DNA from: Epiperipatus broadwayi | Lineage: Eukaryota > Onychophora > Udeonychophora > Euonychophora > Peripatidae | Direction: 5' to 3' | Assembly (NCBI GenBank): GCA_028023455.1 | Contig: JAQFVV010006238.1 | Location: 1,121,478 to 1,185,477, forward strand | DNA: 64,000 nucleotides | Shown: one piece after another, positions 51,338 to 63,800 of the stretch | Numbering within the stretch: position 1 is the first letter of the stretch | Layout of the letters: each line of letters opens with the position of its first letter | The notes under the pieces: model-generated | The model's input: only the letters and a program-made list of their open reading frames with translations | Told to the model about the DNA's origin: nothing | The model's database searches: none | Position numbers and translations under genes: made by a program

Positions 51338-52267
51338 TTAATAATCTACAAATCCAAAACATAATGACAACTCATATTCATTTGTCCTTTCTATGACTTC
51401 TCTCAATACCTGGATATGATCTATTGTACTAAAACCACTTTTAAATCCAGCTTGTTCTCTTGGTTGGTGGCAATCCAAAGTTCTCTGTAGACGAGTTGTA
51501 ATTATCTTGGTAAAAATTTTATATAAAACTGATAAAAGGCTGATGGGTCTGTAATTTCTAATATCTTCTTTATCACCTTTTTTAAAAATTAATATTATTA
51601 CTGCATTCTTCCAATCTTCCGGTACATCTTTATCTTTTAGACATTTGGTATATAACTTTGCTAAAATTGTTTCTATTTCTTCACCTGCTTCTTTTAATAT
51701 ATCAATTATAATTCCATCATTTCCTGGAGCCTTTCCTTTCTTCATACACTTAATTGCATGTCTCACTTCTTCATTTAAAATTCTGGGTAATTCGGAAGAT
51801 GTAATAGATATAGGAGGTACTTGTTCTTTATTACTATATAATTCTTGATAAAAATCTTCTACCAATTTCATGATGTCATCTCTCTTTTTAGTAATAATTC
51901 CATCTTTTTTTCTTATTGCAGATATAAATTTCCTACCAATACCAAAATGTTGTTTAACATTTTTGAGACTTTTATTTTCTTTTGCAGCTTTCCTTGCTAT
52001 TTCACAGTTATACTTTCTTATATCATTTTCAACTCTTTTCCGTACCATTTTACAAAATTCAAGATATTCAATTCTTTTTAATACATCATTTTTGTATATC
52101 TTCATATTCCTTCTTTTCTTAATAAATTCTCTAGTCTCAGTAGAAATTTTATTAGTCAATTGCTGCTTTTTTCTACCAGCTATGTTTGTTGCAGTTTTTA
52201 AAAGTGTATCAGTTATTTTCATATTAATTTCATTCAAATCTGAATCATGTTCAAAATCTCCTAACAC
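51338..52267 (-). pseudogene. LINE reverse transcriptase, N-terminal part
   Basis: This 309-codon frame carries the linker after the endonuclease, then RT finger and palm motifs: GKAPGNDGI, DWKNAVIILIFKKGDK, NYRPISLLSVLYKIF and REQAGF. It ends in motif A at CFGFVDY followed by TAA, where relatives read VDYEKAFD. The stop replaces the Glu codon, and the later Asp of that motif has become Tyr, while the catalytic first Asp remains. The reading frame differs from the endonuclease frame. Open sequence extends upstream of the Met at 52267 to the frameshift at about 52345, so the Met is not a real start. Confidence 0.88.
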
Positions 52268-52328
52268 TTGAAACCTATTTGTAAGTTCTAATTTAAATTC
52301 ATTAGAATGTTTCTGAAGATTAGGAATA

Positions 52329-53246
52329 TCAACTATAAATATTGTTTTTCTTAATAATTTTTGTCTCTAGTTTTACATTAACACGTAACTTACACCTTAC
52401 TAATCGATGATCACTTCCTGTGTTAAATTTATTAAGAACATTACAATCTTGAAATATGTATTTTCTGTTAGTCAAAATATAATCCAATTCTGCTGTACCT
52501 TCATTTGGATGCTTCCATGTCCATTTCCTTTTAACATTTTTCTCAAAAAATGAATTCATAATATAAAGTTTTTCTTTTTCTGCAAACTCCACAAGTCTAT
52601 GTCCTCTCTCATTTCTATTACCATAACCAAAATTACCTACAACCATTTCATCTTTCATTTGTCTACCAATTCTAGCATTAAAGTCTCCCATAACAATTTT
52701 AAAATGTTGTTTACTCTGATCAAAAGCCTTTTGTACATCCATATAAAAATCTTCTACTACTTCATCACTATGAGAACTTGTTGGGGCATAAACCTGAATT
52801 ATCTGCATTTGGTATCTGCTATTAAGTTGTATAACTAATCTTGCCACTCTGTCCGATACACCATCAATCTCCACAATATTGTTCTTCCACTTTTTATTTA
52901 TAATGAATCCTACTCCACTTGTATTTCCAATATCTGTGCCTTTATAATAGAGTATATGTCCACTTTTTAAATCAATTGTTTCTTCTCCTTTTCTTCTAAC
53001 TTCACAAAGTCCAATAATGTCCCATTTAATATAAGACAGTTCTTCTTCTAATTCTTGCAATCTTCCTTCACTTGAAAGTGATCTGCAGTTGTAAGTACCT
53101 AAATGAAAAGTCATCATCAAATGGCAGCCTGGGTCCGCAATCAGGGGATTCTTAGCACCCTCCGCCTTCGGCCACCAACCGCTGCCTTGGTTGGTGACTT
53201 TACAGCCTCCTGGAAATAAGGGCCATGCTTTATTTTTGTCTGTCAT
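52329..53246 (-). pseudogene. LINE AP-type endonuclease domain
   Basis: This 305-codon frame is the N-terminal endonuclease of the LINE. All hallmark residues are visible: the catalytic Asn in TYNCRSL (about 53), Glu in CEVRR (82), Tyr in YAPTS (153), GDFNA (187-191), TWKHP (243-247), LDYIL (255-259) and SDHR (278-281). The domain nicks target DNA to prime reverse transcription. It closely resembles proteins commonly mislabelled craniofacial development protein 2. The frame closes early because of a one-base shift in an A-rich run near 52345; reading one frame over continues into the RT part. The endonuclease itself looks undamaged, so the lesion is probably not ancient. Confidence 0.88.
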
Positions 53247-53575
53247 AATTGTATATATGTATTGGAAAAATATTTATCTCATTTACACAAACATTCATTC
53301 TGCCTTATCAGGCACTGAGAAGAAAGACCATGGTGTTTCTTGATCTTAAACTCAGAGGTAAAAAGCCAATAAACTCACCATGCTGGCTAATGCGTGTTGG
53401 TGAGCAGCCCATCCATGTTCGTATACTATATGAATAATCACATAGTAATAACAGCTGCAACGACAAGAACGTATGGAGTGGACATTAGGAATTTGCCCTG
53501 CTCGGTTCCTTTAAGGCCTCCAAGAGGAATCAAAGGGTCTCCTTTCAGTTAATAGCAAACTCCTTTCTGCAGCCC

Positions 53576-54739
53576 AAAAAAAAAAAAAGAAAAATACACT
53601 GTGTTTTATATAAACTAGATTGTTACAAGATAAAACTTAATGGTTGGGTTTAATAAGTATTTGTGAATAGGAGGCAAAAAAAGTTTGCTTTTTCTGATGT
53701 TTCATGATTGATTTTTATTTTAATGATTGTCAAAGATTTTATTATTGAGACTTATGACAAATTGTCAGGTGTTAAAGAAGATGTGATATTCATATTGACA
53801 GACATGTAGACATTAAGGTAAAAGATAATTTAAACTATTGATTCACAAGTAGTGATAACTAAAGTAGTGTAAAACTCATTATGTCAAAGATTAATCAGTA
53901 ATTATATAATTATTAATAAATTATCCAATTTGCTTGTTGACATTTATATGTCTTGATGAAATTATTTTCAGTTGTTATGATGGTAATTTTAAATATATAT
54001 ATAATATATATGTATGCAATGAAAAAGTAATATTTCTGTTGCAGGTATTATAATAGCCTAATGGAATTTTAGTATAATTAAAATTCCTCAGTATGTTACA
54101 TTGCACTAAAAATACATTAAGGTATAATAATATCAGCTATTAAATGATTACATTTTACTTTGTCAACAGATATGCTGTATGTTCCAGTGAAAAGATGATT
54201 TCAGGCCTAAATTGACCAGGATATGATTTAAAATAAGTAAAATAAAACAAAAACAGACAACTTGAAGCAATCTAGATACAGTAACAATGCAAACTATGAA
54301 ACCTTTTTTTAATTATTAATTAATCAGTGATACTGATGACCATTATTTTAGTGTGATGATTAAATCATACATTACTTATAAGAAACCAAACAATCTTAAG
54401 TAGTTGATCTGCAGAATAAATGAAGACTTTCCAGCATCTATCCCCAAAGAAACAGTGAGGGGGATATTATTGTCCGATTAATCAACAGTAGATTGATGAA
54501 TGTTTTTATGGTTTCCCCTTTTTAGTTTTAGCCGGTAACTAAAAACAGCCAGATATCTCTTTACTGACCATAATTGGATGGATTATCCATTTACTGACAA
54601 ATAATTGGATGGATTACTGGTTTGACTATGGATGAGATATCTGTAAAAAAGTTCTCAATGTGAGGAAATATTTTCAGATATCTGGAAAAGTTTATTTAAA
54701 TCTCAGTTTACACCATGAGAAAATTTCCACATATTTAAG
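53576..54739. other. AT-rich noncoding stretch
   Basis: No gene. At about 54560-54620 the phrase TTACTGAC..AATTGGATGGATTA is repeated in tandem, flanked by an inverted AGATATCT/GAGATATC pair. Confidence 0.5.
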
Positions 54740-55230
54740 CATCATCATCTTTATCAATTTTAGCCATTATTGATCCACTATAAGGTAAAGATCTCTCTAA
54801 CTTTAATCTGGTTTCTCAAATATGTAACTTACTCTTCTTCACAGCACTCCAATAAATTCTACCTCATTGAGTTCATCTAATGGGTAGTCTTTTTCTAGAT
54901 CATTTACAATTTCTTAGAATCTACTTTAAGATTTCAACAATTATTACCTTTAGCAATATGTACAGCTTAGTTTTATTTCTGCTTCTTAATTTTTCCTTGT
55001 TGCCAATATGTGTTTGGTCTCTCACTCAGTTATTTCATTTTAAATTCCTCGTTATTATTCCCAACATATTTCTCTCCACAGTTCATTGTGTGATTTAAAT
55101 CTCTGTATTACTTTTTTATTATGGGTCCATATCCATATGTAAGAACTGGTAAAATATATTTACTAAAATTATTCAAACAAATATTTACCTTTAATATTGA
55201 AATAGGTTTAAGTACTTCATTCAACATTAT
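54740..55230 (-). pseudogene. diverged RTE-like LINE fragment
   Basis: On the minus strand a region around 55100-55170 reads LPVLTYGYGP, aligning with LPVLTYGSETW of the LINE at 50281-53575, and the rest follows that element's 3' portion to a GATGATGATG-like end at about 54745. Many stops and indels are present. It is older than the 50281 copy, lies in the same orientation, and is 5'-truncated. Confidence 0.75.
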
Positions 55231-55309
55231 TTTAATCTTTTTAGCACATACGCAATGTGTACCATTGGGAAGGTTGCAATTCTCTCACTCTCTCTAAACT
55301 GCCCGCTGC

Positions 55310-55720
55310 GTTATCTCTTTATCAACACATGTATCATGTAGTGAAGTGACATGTTTTAGCTATTTAGAAAAGTGTTTAAGATGCATATCTGGATCATGAA
55401 TCACAATATGTATTATGATAGATTATTTTATAATTTTGTGGACCATCTTCAATCTTATCTCTACCATCACTAAATATTGAAAACTATTCACTATTATGAA
55501 TTGTAGCTTAACTGCTGTGCATAGTTTGAATTATTTGAAACATTTTAATTTAAAACAAAATTTAATGTTAGAACATTGATCCTCTGTTAGTTAAGGTATA
55601 ACACATAATGCCACCTTTCATGCCATAACTTATGATCCAGATGCACTAATACCATAAAATTTTAATGATGAATAGCTAAACTGTTACTAGATATGTGTTT
55701 TTGATTCACAGATGGCACTG
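55310..55720. repeat. inverted-repeat family F, copy 1
   Basis: The left part (55325-55410), with TAGTGAAGTGACATG, TTTTAGCTATT and ATCTGGATCATGA, has an inverted partner at 55615-55720 (ATGATCCAGATGCA, AATAGCTAAAC). The interior shares TTAAAACAA..TTTAATGTTA with copy 2 at 56860-57200. Arms are about 75% similar by eye, so it is an old foldback or MITE-like unit. Confidence 0.5.
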
Positions 55721-56859
55721 CAGGCAATCTGAAAAGAGAACCACCCAGTAGTTAGTTTTTTATCTGAATATACTGTGTACTGTAAAAATATTTACGGCAA
55801 TTAAAAAAGATAACATTTTAAATTTGCCGCTAAGGAGTAGATGTGTCTGTGCAATCGTTGTTAATTACCCCCTATTTGCCACCCTGTACAACATTTTATT
55901 TTAGAAACTTTTATTTAGAGCTATATCACAAACATTCATGTGTCATTTAGGAAATTAAAAATAAAGAGTTCAAATCTTAACTGCTATTCGTAAAATAAAA
56001 ATTTACATTGCCATTATATTAATTTTTGAAAATAAACTTTTAATCAGTTTTCTTCACAAATGGTGACTATTTAAAGCCTTCTGGTGAAATTAAAAAATCT
56101 TTCTGATAACTCATAAGAAATAATGACTAAGTTTAAAGTTGATGACTTGCTTTTCTAGATCGAGAACTGGAATTAGAAAAGTAACTGGCCCAAGGGAATT
56201 CCCAGAGGATTGAGATAACCTTCTTCAGGAGTGATTTTTCTCATCTTTGATGGAACTATCCCGTAAAAACTAGTTCTTCCACTTGGCAGTTGAGTCAGTG
56301 TTTTAAATGACCGTGTATTTATATTTAGTGATTGCAAAAGGTCACAGCAATTTCAAGCCCAGCTGTGAATCGACTTGGTCTACCAGCAGCAGGGGAATCT
56401 CATCGATTTCTTAAAACTTCTAATCATTTTCCTTTTAGCTGTTTTTAAGTTTTTAAAATGTAATCACTACTGACTTCTAAAACGAAGAGTTGAGGGGGAG
56501 GAAAAAATCTATAATTTCGAATTCACTTGAACAAGTTTTCAACTCATTATGAAATAAATTTTCTAAGTTCGTAAATTGATAAAGATTTTCGTAACTATGT
56601 TCTAATAGCTTTTTTTTTTTAATGACTATTTTACATACGGGATCTAGTGTATGATATTTGAAATGATGCAAATACTTGTCATGCACCTTGTAAAACGTAT
56701 ATTTTTGCTCAATGATATAATCACTAATTGAGAGCTCAAGTTTCTTAAATTGAAGTCAATCTATCATTTCTGCTACTTGATCAGTACAAATGCATATACA
56801 CTCTGTGTGTCAATGAAAAGATGACTGTTTTTCTCACCGAACATCTCCGAATCAACAGA
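55721..56859. other. segment between the two family F copies
   Basis: No known gene. The part at 56150-56410 is less AT-rich, and a roughly 50-codon open frame on its minus strand contains a NPLGIPLGQLLF stretch that I do not recognise. It could be an eroded exon of a transposon whose ends are the family F copies. That is inference. Confidence 0.3.
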
Positions 56860-57200
56860 TGTGTTATGTAGTGACATAGTTTAGTTATTTACCAAAAAAA
56901 AAAAAAAAGGCACTATCATGTCTGGGTAATGAGTTATGGCTTGAAATGTGACAGTATGATTCTAACTTCATGTATCATCTTGCTCTTCCTGCTATCATGA
57001 AATCTTATAAAACACTTCAAAATGTTTTTGTGACTTATCGCTTTACTGCCATATATTATTTGATCGAATCATGTCTCAATTTAAAACAATTTAATGTTAT
57101 TATGGGTTAATTAGGTACAAAATAACTCATAATTCAGGCATGGTTTCACTTTAAAATTTATAATTAATAGCTTAACTACTTTGATACAATCTATGCATTG
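56860..57200. repeat. inverted-repeat family F, copy 2
   Basis: Second copy, same order and orientation as 55310-55720: TATGTAGTGACATAGTTTAG on the left, an inverted partner around 57105-57190 (ATAACTCATAATTCAGGCAT), and the shared interior TTAAAACAATTTAATGTTA. A run of 15 A residues at about 56894 interrupts the left arm. Confidence 0.5.
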
Positions 57201-59159
57201 TTTTAAAGATAATGATTCAGATAGCTTGGATAGGGAATGCCAACTTTTCATAGGGAACTATGTATATTGGTTCACTTTTTTAATTAAATAAATTTAAAAT
57301 GATGCAATATTTAGCTTGCACTTGTATTAGATACTAAATTATTCTTTATATAAATATAAATTTGTATAGACTTGTGTAGTAAAAGAGCTTTTCTAATATA
57401 CTTTTACCCAAATATCTACGCCTACATTTAGAATGCTTATTATTTTTAATATTTTCTTCCTTTTACTACTTCATTTAAATTCATTTCTCAAAAGTTTGAG
57501 TTATTTCTTTTTTTTCTCTCCCTCTCTTTCTCTATTTCTTTTACTCTAGTTCTTACCAGCATATTTCTGTCAAAAACACTGTTGTTGAAGTGGCAAATTC
57601 TTAAGCTCAAAAGTTTTTTTTTTTTTTAAATTTTAGTAATGTCATAACTGATTTGTATTCTGGGCAGTTTAATCAGTAATAAAATGATGGCATCAAGACT
57701 CAATAGCTGATCAATTCTCAGATGAAGACAGTAAAAAAAAAATTTCTTTGATCAATGGATACTTGTATCTTCTGAGTATCATCATCACCCATATCTATTC
57801 AATCAAGTATGGCCATTTCAATTTAAAAAAAAAAATAGACAAAACTCATTATACTACACTAGATATGAGTTTTATGAAAACCAATCAGTGAATCATAAAT
57901 TAATCACTTCTATATTCTGATCTATTATTCTGTTTATTTGATATTTTGCAATGTTGTCTTTTAACTTCTATAGAATTTTTTTCTTTTGAAATACTTAACA
58001 TCATGGCTAGTTATAGTTGTTCAATGTATTCTATTTTCTGTTATATCACGACAGAAACAATTAACATTGCCCTTCTTTAGAGTATTTTAAGATAATTTTT
58101 GTAACACAAACAGGATTTATTTCTCTCCAAAATCTATGCTCAAGTTTACTATATGCCATCCATTTTAGGAAATGTTGATATTGCTCACTTGTTTTATTTA
58201 TCCAAACCAATAAAAGTATAGTTTTACAGTAGTTCACTATATAAAGTTACATCTTGCAAATTGAAAAATGTATTAAAGAGTACCCAAAAATAACCTGAAT
58301 TGTTCTCTGGTTTGTGTGCCTATTGTGGTTATATGTCTGCTGTTAACATACTTCTTAGGGGGAACCCTTCGATATGAATCTTCCAAATGACATTGCTGTG
58401 TGAAATTGTAAAGTGATTTTTGCATGTTTGACGATTCTTATATTGACTGAAAAGTCTGAACAATGTCAAATTCTATTTTTGTTTACAGAAAACGGCAGGG
58501 AAAACAATTGTAATGCATGAAACAGATTACAAACAAGCTGATCTCATAAAAACATTTTAGTTTATGAGTAGTTTAATTGAAATGTTAAATTCACATCCCT
58601 AAAAGGCATGGCAAGCGAAGCCCAAAGTCAAAACAACTGATTTTTTTTTTTGACACAAACAGTATTTTCTCTCACATTTAGTTTGTAATGGTCAGACATT
58701 TTATCTGCAAGTTTTGAAACATTTATATGATATGGTAAAATGTAAACATCCTGTTTTGTGCAAAGAAAAGAGTGCAAGTTTTATCCTGACAAAGTGTTAT
58801 CTCTCAAAGCATTGAGTGTGAAACACTTCTTAATTAAATTCAGCATACCCAGCTTATCCTTCAGCTCTATTTGCTTGGTCTCATTTTGTGCAATTTGTTT
58901 TTCATGATTCGATTGAAAAAATGTCTGTTTTTTTTTTTTTTTTTGCAGACTTGGAAGTGATTAAAAAAAAAATACCACAGGTGTTAAAAGGCATCACTTT
59001 GCAAGTGCTTCCAGACTACTTTGAAAAATGAAAAACATATTTAGACTGGTGTAGTGTATTAAATATATAATAATTTGAAAAGGATTAAATTTATAACACT
59101 TAAAAATAAATAAATAATTTTTTATTATAAAATTCCATTTACTTTTGGGTACCCCTCAT
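57201..59159. other. AT-rich noncoding stretch
   Basis: No gene or recognised repeat. Poly-T and poly-A tracts are frequent (for example near 57610 and 58930). Confidence 0.5.
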
Positions 59160-59480
59160 ATTCATTGGTTTTATTATCTTGCTATTGCATTTTTAAAATT
59201 TTACATACCATCCTTAAGTGAAACTATATTACCATTATGTTGCATTGATAGGATGTCCAAAGTCTCACTTCCATATACAGTAAATTAGGTAAATATTAGC
59301 TTTATATGAGCTGATTTAGTTGCAGTAGGTATTTTTCTGTAATGAAATAACCTATCGTTTAACTTGTTAAAAGCAATAGCAACACTTTGCAGTCTATGCT
59401 GTGCTTCAGCATGTAAAATTGGTTTACATTCTGAAGTCTATAACTATTCAAGTTAAAAGTTGCTAAGGATCTTTTCATTC
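59160..59480 (-). pseudogene. LINE reverse transcriptase thumb-region fossil
   Basis: On the minus strand, about 59430 down to 59250 translates with a single stop to a peptide with HAEAQHRLQSVAIAFNKLND, then KSAHIKLIF, stop, FTVYGSETL. This follows the RTE-like pattern of a helical segment then LYGSETW, also seen in the LINE at 50281-53575 (TYGSETW). Similarity outside this core is too weak to define ends. It is a different and older LINE lineage from the 50281 copy. Confidence 0.65.
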
Positions 59481-59875
59481 ACCACTGATTGAGAATTAAG
59501 ACTCATTAATGATGTTGCATTTGAAGCATTGAATACAATCTGTAGATCACCTTTTGAATTGGTGAAGTAATGCTAATCTCAGAATACTGTAAATCCAGAA
59601 TCCAAGATGGTGTTATTTTTATTTTTAGTTGATTCAAGTCAAAAATTCTACCAATGAACCTGCATAATATTATTATAACTTTCCATAGTTCACTTTTTTC
59701 TATTATAAAATCATCGACTATAAGATTGCATAATCAATGGTAGTGAGTGATAGTGTTATTTTAATCACATCCTTTGGCTAGTTTCTAATTTATAAGCTCA
59801 TTGTCCATTGATTACTTATACTTACAATAGATGGCTCTGAAAGAGAGTGAAGTGAACTGCTTATGCATTATGGGT

Positions 59876-60885
59876 TAGTAAAGAGGTATTAGATTACTTA
59901 GAAAAAGTACAAAGAGAAGTAGAAAGACATGCATTAGATGCAGATGTGTGGACAGCAAAGGAGGCAATTCACAAAGAAATGAGATAGTCAAGTTTTTATA
60001 TGAGAGATGCAAAAAGCAAAATGTTAGGTAGTTTGCAGTTTATGGATAATAAAAGAATAGCCAAAATAGTATTTAATTGGGTTATGAGTAAAGGGCAAGC
60101 AACAGAAGGGGTGAGAAAGGCAGTATGGTATGCAGAAGATTTGGATAAAGAAATTTATGTCATATACTTATACAAAAGGTGGTATGATTTTTTTAGGAGA
60201 ATTGTTGAGTGTTATAGTGACAAGGAATGGGATAGAAGAATAGATGCATTAATAATGAATAGGGAATTGGAGAGATGGAGAACTATTATGGAGAGTAAAA
60301 AGAGTTGAAATATATATAGAAGTAAATGGAATAATGCAGATAATTAAATGATAATAGCAAGGAAAGTGATTTGCTGTTTAAAGCTCAAACGGGATCTTTA
60401 GCAACAAAGAAATATACACATAAATGGGAAAATGTGGATAACAGTCTGCAAATTGTGTAAGGAAGGCATAGAAAATATTAGGCATCTGTTAATTGAATGT
60501 AAATGCCTGAAAGCAGAAAGGGTATTAATAATGTTGTGGAATAATAAATATAAACAAAGTGATTATACAGAAAGTGGGTTACTGGTTTTTATGCTGTGTT
60601 TGGGAAAAGATAAGGGGGATTTAGATATAAAGGCTATGGAGTTGACAAAGATTATGTTGTGGAAATGGGATGGAGCAAGATAGAGAAGAATATGGGAAAA
60701 CTTAGAGTGGGGAATGGAAAGGGAAGGTAAAGTGGTTAACAGGTTTTCTGGGCATAGTGGTTGAGAGATTCCTGACTCCTATAAGGAGAGGTGACAGTGC
60801 GTCACATCACTGCTCTTGAAAGCATTTGATAAACATAAGCATAGAAAATCACATGATCTGTTGGTTCATGATAATAATAATAATC
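59876..60885 (+). pseudogene. LINE C-terminal fragment with CCHC motif
   Basis: The plus-strand frame opens at 59876 with a Lys/Glu-rich helical stretch, has a stop at about 59987, continues at 60000-60308, and after a frameshift and further stops reaches CKLCKEGIENIRHLLIEC at about 60450-60503. This CX2CX8HX4C motif is typical of the C-terminus of many non-LTR reverse transcriptases. A phrase in another frame just before it (LLFKAQTGSLATKKYTHKW) fits the same family. The segment ends in ATAATAATAATAAT near 60883, the simple tail of such LINEs. No catalytic RT motif is present, so it is a 5'-truncated, dead copy. Clade is uncertain. Confidence 0.72.
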
Positions 60886-63800
60886 TTTCAGGATTAAAAA
60901 TATTTAACTATGAATGTTCAAAGAATGGACATTTTTTTTATTAATTAAAACTGCATATTTAATTATATATCGGTTTTATGTGTTACCTGCCAAAGGACAA
61001 TTTCAATACTCTTGAAACGGATCATCTTCTCCATGCTAGGCGTTACTTTTTTTTGAAAATGTAACAATTTTTTTGAAATGTATATATTTTTGTATATTGA
61101 GTAATTGTTTAGTGAAACTTTATTGTGAATATAAATGACTTTTTGACTTCTGTAGAAAAAAAAAGTAAATAAAAAGGATGTATAGGGAGGGTCTAAACTA
61201 TGCTTTGCAGTCTAGACCGCTTTTTATATAAACCTTAAGTTGATGGAGAGACATTTAAATCACTCAATAAATAATGGGTTTAATCTAAAAATAATTTCAC
61301 CTATGATAAATTCAGTAACTTACTTGTGAAGAACGGACCCAAATGACTTATACATATAATATCAAGCAATTTATTATAATAAAAAAACGTAAAAAGAGAA
61401 TTATAATGAAAATTTATTAGTTTAACTGATTTTTAAAAACTCTGAGAAAATGAAAAAAAAAAATACTTGTAGAAAGAAAAAAAAGGAAAAAGAAAGATTT
61501 TAATCATAATTAATAGTAATAATATAATCATAATTATTATTATTATTATTTGTATTTTTAATCTTTATCTTTGGAATACTGGTCATATTCCTTTGCCAAT
61601 GGCTGTTGCTACTGTTTCTGGTGATTTTAAAAATAATTTTTACATATATATATATATTTAATCCAAAAGTTTTTGATTTCTGAAGCGTTGGACTTGCGAC
61701 GATTCATGAGACGGGATAGCTCGTAGATATTATAAATAAAGTATAGAAAAGAGTTCTTCAGTATATGAGAAGTCTAGTTGAGTTTAGTAATTTTAATTTA
61801 CATAATATTATCTTTTCTTAATTTCATTAAATTTAGTTTAATTATTGTTTTTTTGTTGTTGCAATTTTTGTCTAAGAAATTAAAATTAAATTTTGAATGT
61901 GATTAAACTTGCTGGGTCCGAAAATAGAATCATAATGAATATATTTTTCTATAGGTTTCTGAAAGGATTGAACATCTGAAACAAAGATCTTGAATTAAAT
62001 AAATAATTAAATGGTTTAATTTTCAGGAGTTTGTAAGAAATTCACTTAAGCTGGGTATGATCCGTGGATCCTGTGCTCCAAAGCATGCCACTCTCCGAAT
62101 GCATCAAACATTTCAAAGGGTTATGTTGAATTGAATTCTAACATGGATAAATGCAACAATAAAATATATTTTTCAATTTTTTTCAGCTACAAAAAATTTA
62201 CAAATTTAAAAGATTTAGCTTGGTTTCATAATTAACTTTTCCATTTGGATGAATGATTCTTCTTGCCCTCAAGATCAGATGACTTATCAATGACTTTGGA
62301 TTGGGACTTAGTATAGTTAACTTATCACAGAAAATTATTTATATAGACAAATAAAAAAAATTACAGTTCTGTGACTTTTTCTCATGTTTGTTCCACGCCC
62401 CATGCCATTCCTACCCAAAAGCCATTATAAGGTTATTCTAAATAAATAGATTTGCATGATTTCCAGAAAAGAATAACCATCTTAATTATTAGTTAGCAGG
62501 AATCTTTCCTTAATTCATCTGTTCTTCTGTTTAGTGTGATGTAACAGAACAAAATCTGGAATAAAAATGTAAAATTAAAAATAGAAAAAAATATCTTATT
62601 GCTGTGTGGTCAAGTAATACACTACACATACTAAAATGACAGTGAATTGGGGACAAAACATTGGGCATACAGAGTCCAATTTAAAATAAATTTAGAACCA
62701 AAACAGTTTAAAGGCTTATTAGCAAATAATATGTAAAATCATTCTAACTATGTAGCTACTGTATTCAAGAAAAGTCATACCAACTAATTCCATCTAATTC
62801 TGTTTTTGATCAAATGAAATAAAGTATATATCAATGAGATAAATAAAAAGTACATATTCACTGTAGAAATATTTTTTCAAATCTTTTTCTGAAGATAAAC
62901 AAATGTTTGTACACACAGATATATACAAGGTTATGTTTAATGCCCTAAGTCTGAGGATATATCCTTCTAAGAATAATTATATTTTTGCTCATTAGACAAT
63001 AGAACATTCAAAATAATGTAAAATTCTTTTAATGATTAATATAATGCTACATATATTTCTAATTGACCTTTCTTGACATGGATAAATATCTCTTAACTTT
63101 TTTTCTTCTAAGAATATTTTAATTAAAAAAAAAAAAGAAGATAAACTTATATAGCAGATAGAATGGAATTAGCTTTTTTAAATTATTTAGAATTGGTTAA
63201 TATAAATCATATTGATTTATATCTAAAACATTTTACCTTTTTGTGAATTGTTAAAGACTTGTGCACTGCACTTAGAAGCCAGAGGTGCAAAGTGTTTCAG
63301 ATTAAAGCTTGGATTTTGATATGGGATACATCTTTTGAAGAAGCATTAATAGAAAGCACTTGGATTGTATGCAGAATGACACTTTGATAACTATAGTAAA
63401 TAATTATTTTTTGAAAGGGATATTTATAATTGGGTAGTATGTGATGCTGGAATGTAATTAAGATTTATATATAGTGTGGTTGTGATTTCTGTGCATATAG
63501 CATAGGAGGAGATTGCTGTAGAATGTTGAGCCAGTTCCGAGCTATAATTAACAAGCTGAGTGAAAGGTTGAAAAGATCTACCATAATTATATCATTGTTG
63601 ATTGGTAAAAGTTTTAATGATTCCTAAATAAGTAATTAGATGAATTGATATTGTCTATATATATCTTCTTACAATATATTGAACAATTGACCTTTGTTTT
63701 AGAATTATTGATATTAATTGTAAAGAATTGAAATTTATTAGAATTTTTTTTATAAAGTCTTTAACATTAAGTGGGATGATTCAGTTAGATGGGTTTTTGT

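Larger units (their letters stand above)
50281..53575 (-). mobile_element. near full-length RTE-like LINE, inactivated
   Basis: A single non-LTR retrotransposon runs from about 53575 (5') to 50281 (3'). It has an AP-type endonuclease then a reverse transcriptase, no separate ORF1, and a 3' end in a GAT-type short repeat (TGATGATGATTCA on the minus strand). These are RTE-clade traits. The 5' leader (53247-53575) is less AT-rich than the flank, and the boundary is judged by that change. Two lesions kill it: a frameshift between the endonuclease and RT parts near 52345, and an in-frame stop within RT motif A at about 51338. Other 5'-truncated relatives lie at 10264-10450 and 54740-55230. Confidence 0.85.

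Noticed and set aside
51645-52271. plus-strand frames opposite the LINE RT
   Set aside because: Antisense shadows of the reverse transcriptase with low-complexity Phe/Ser/Ile content.
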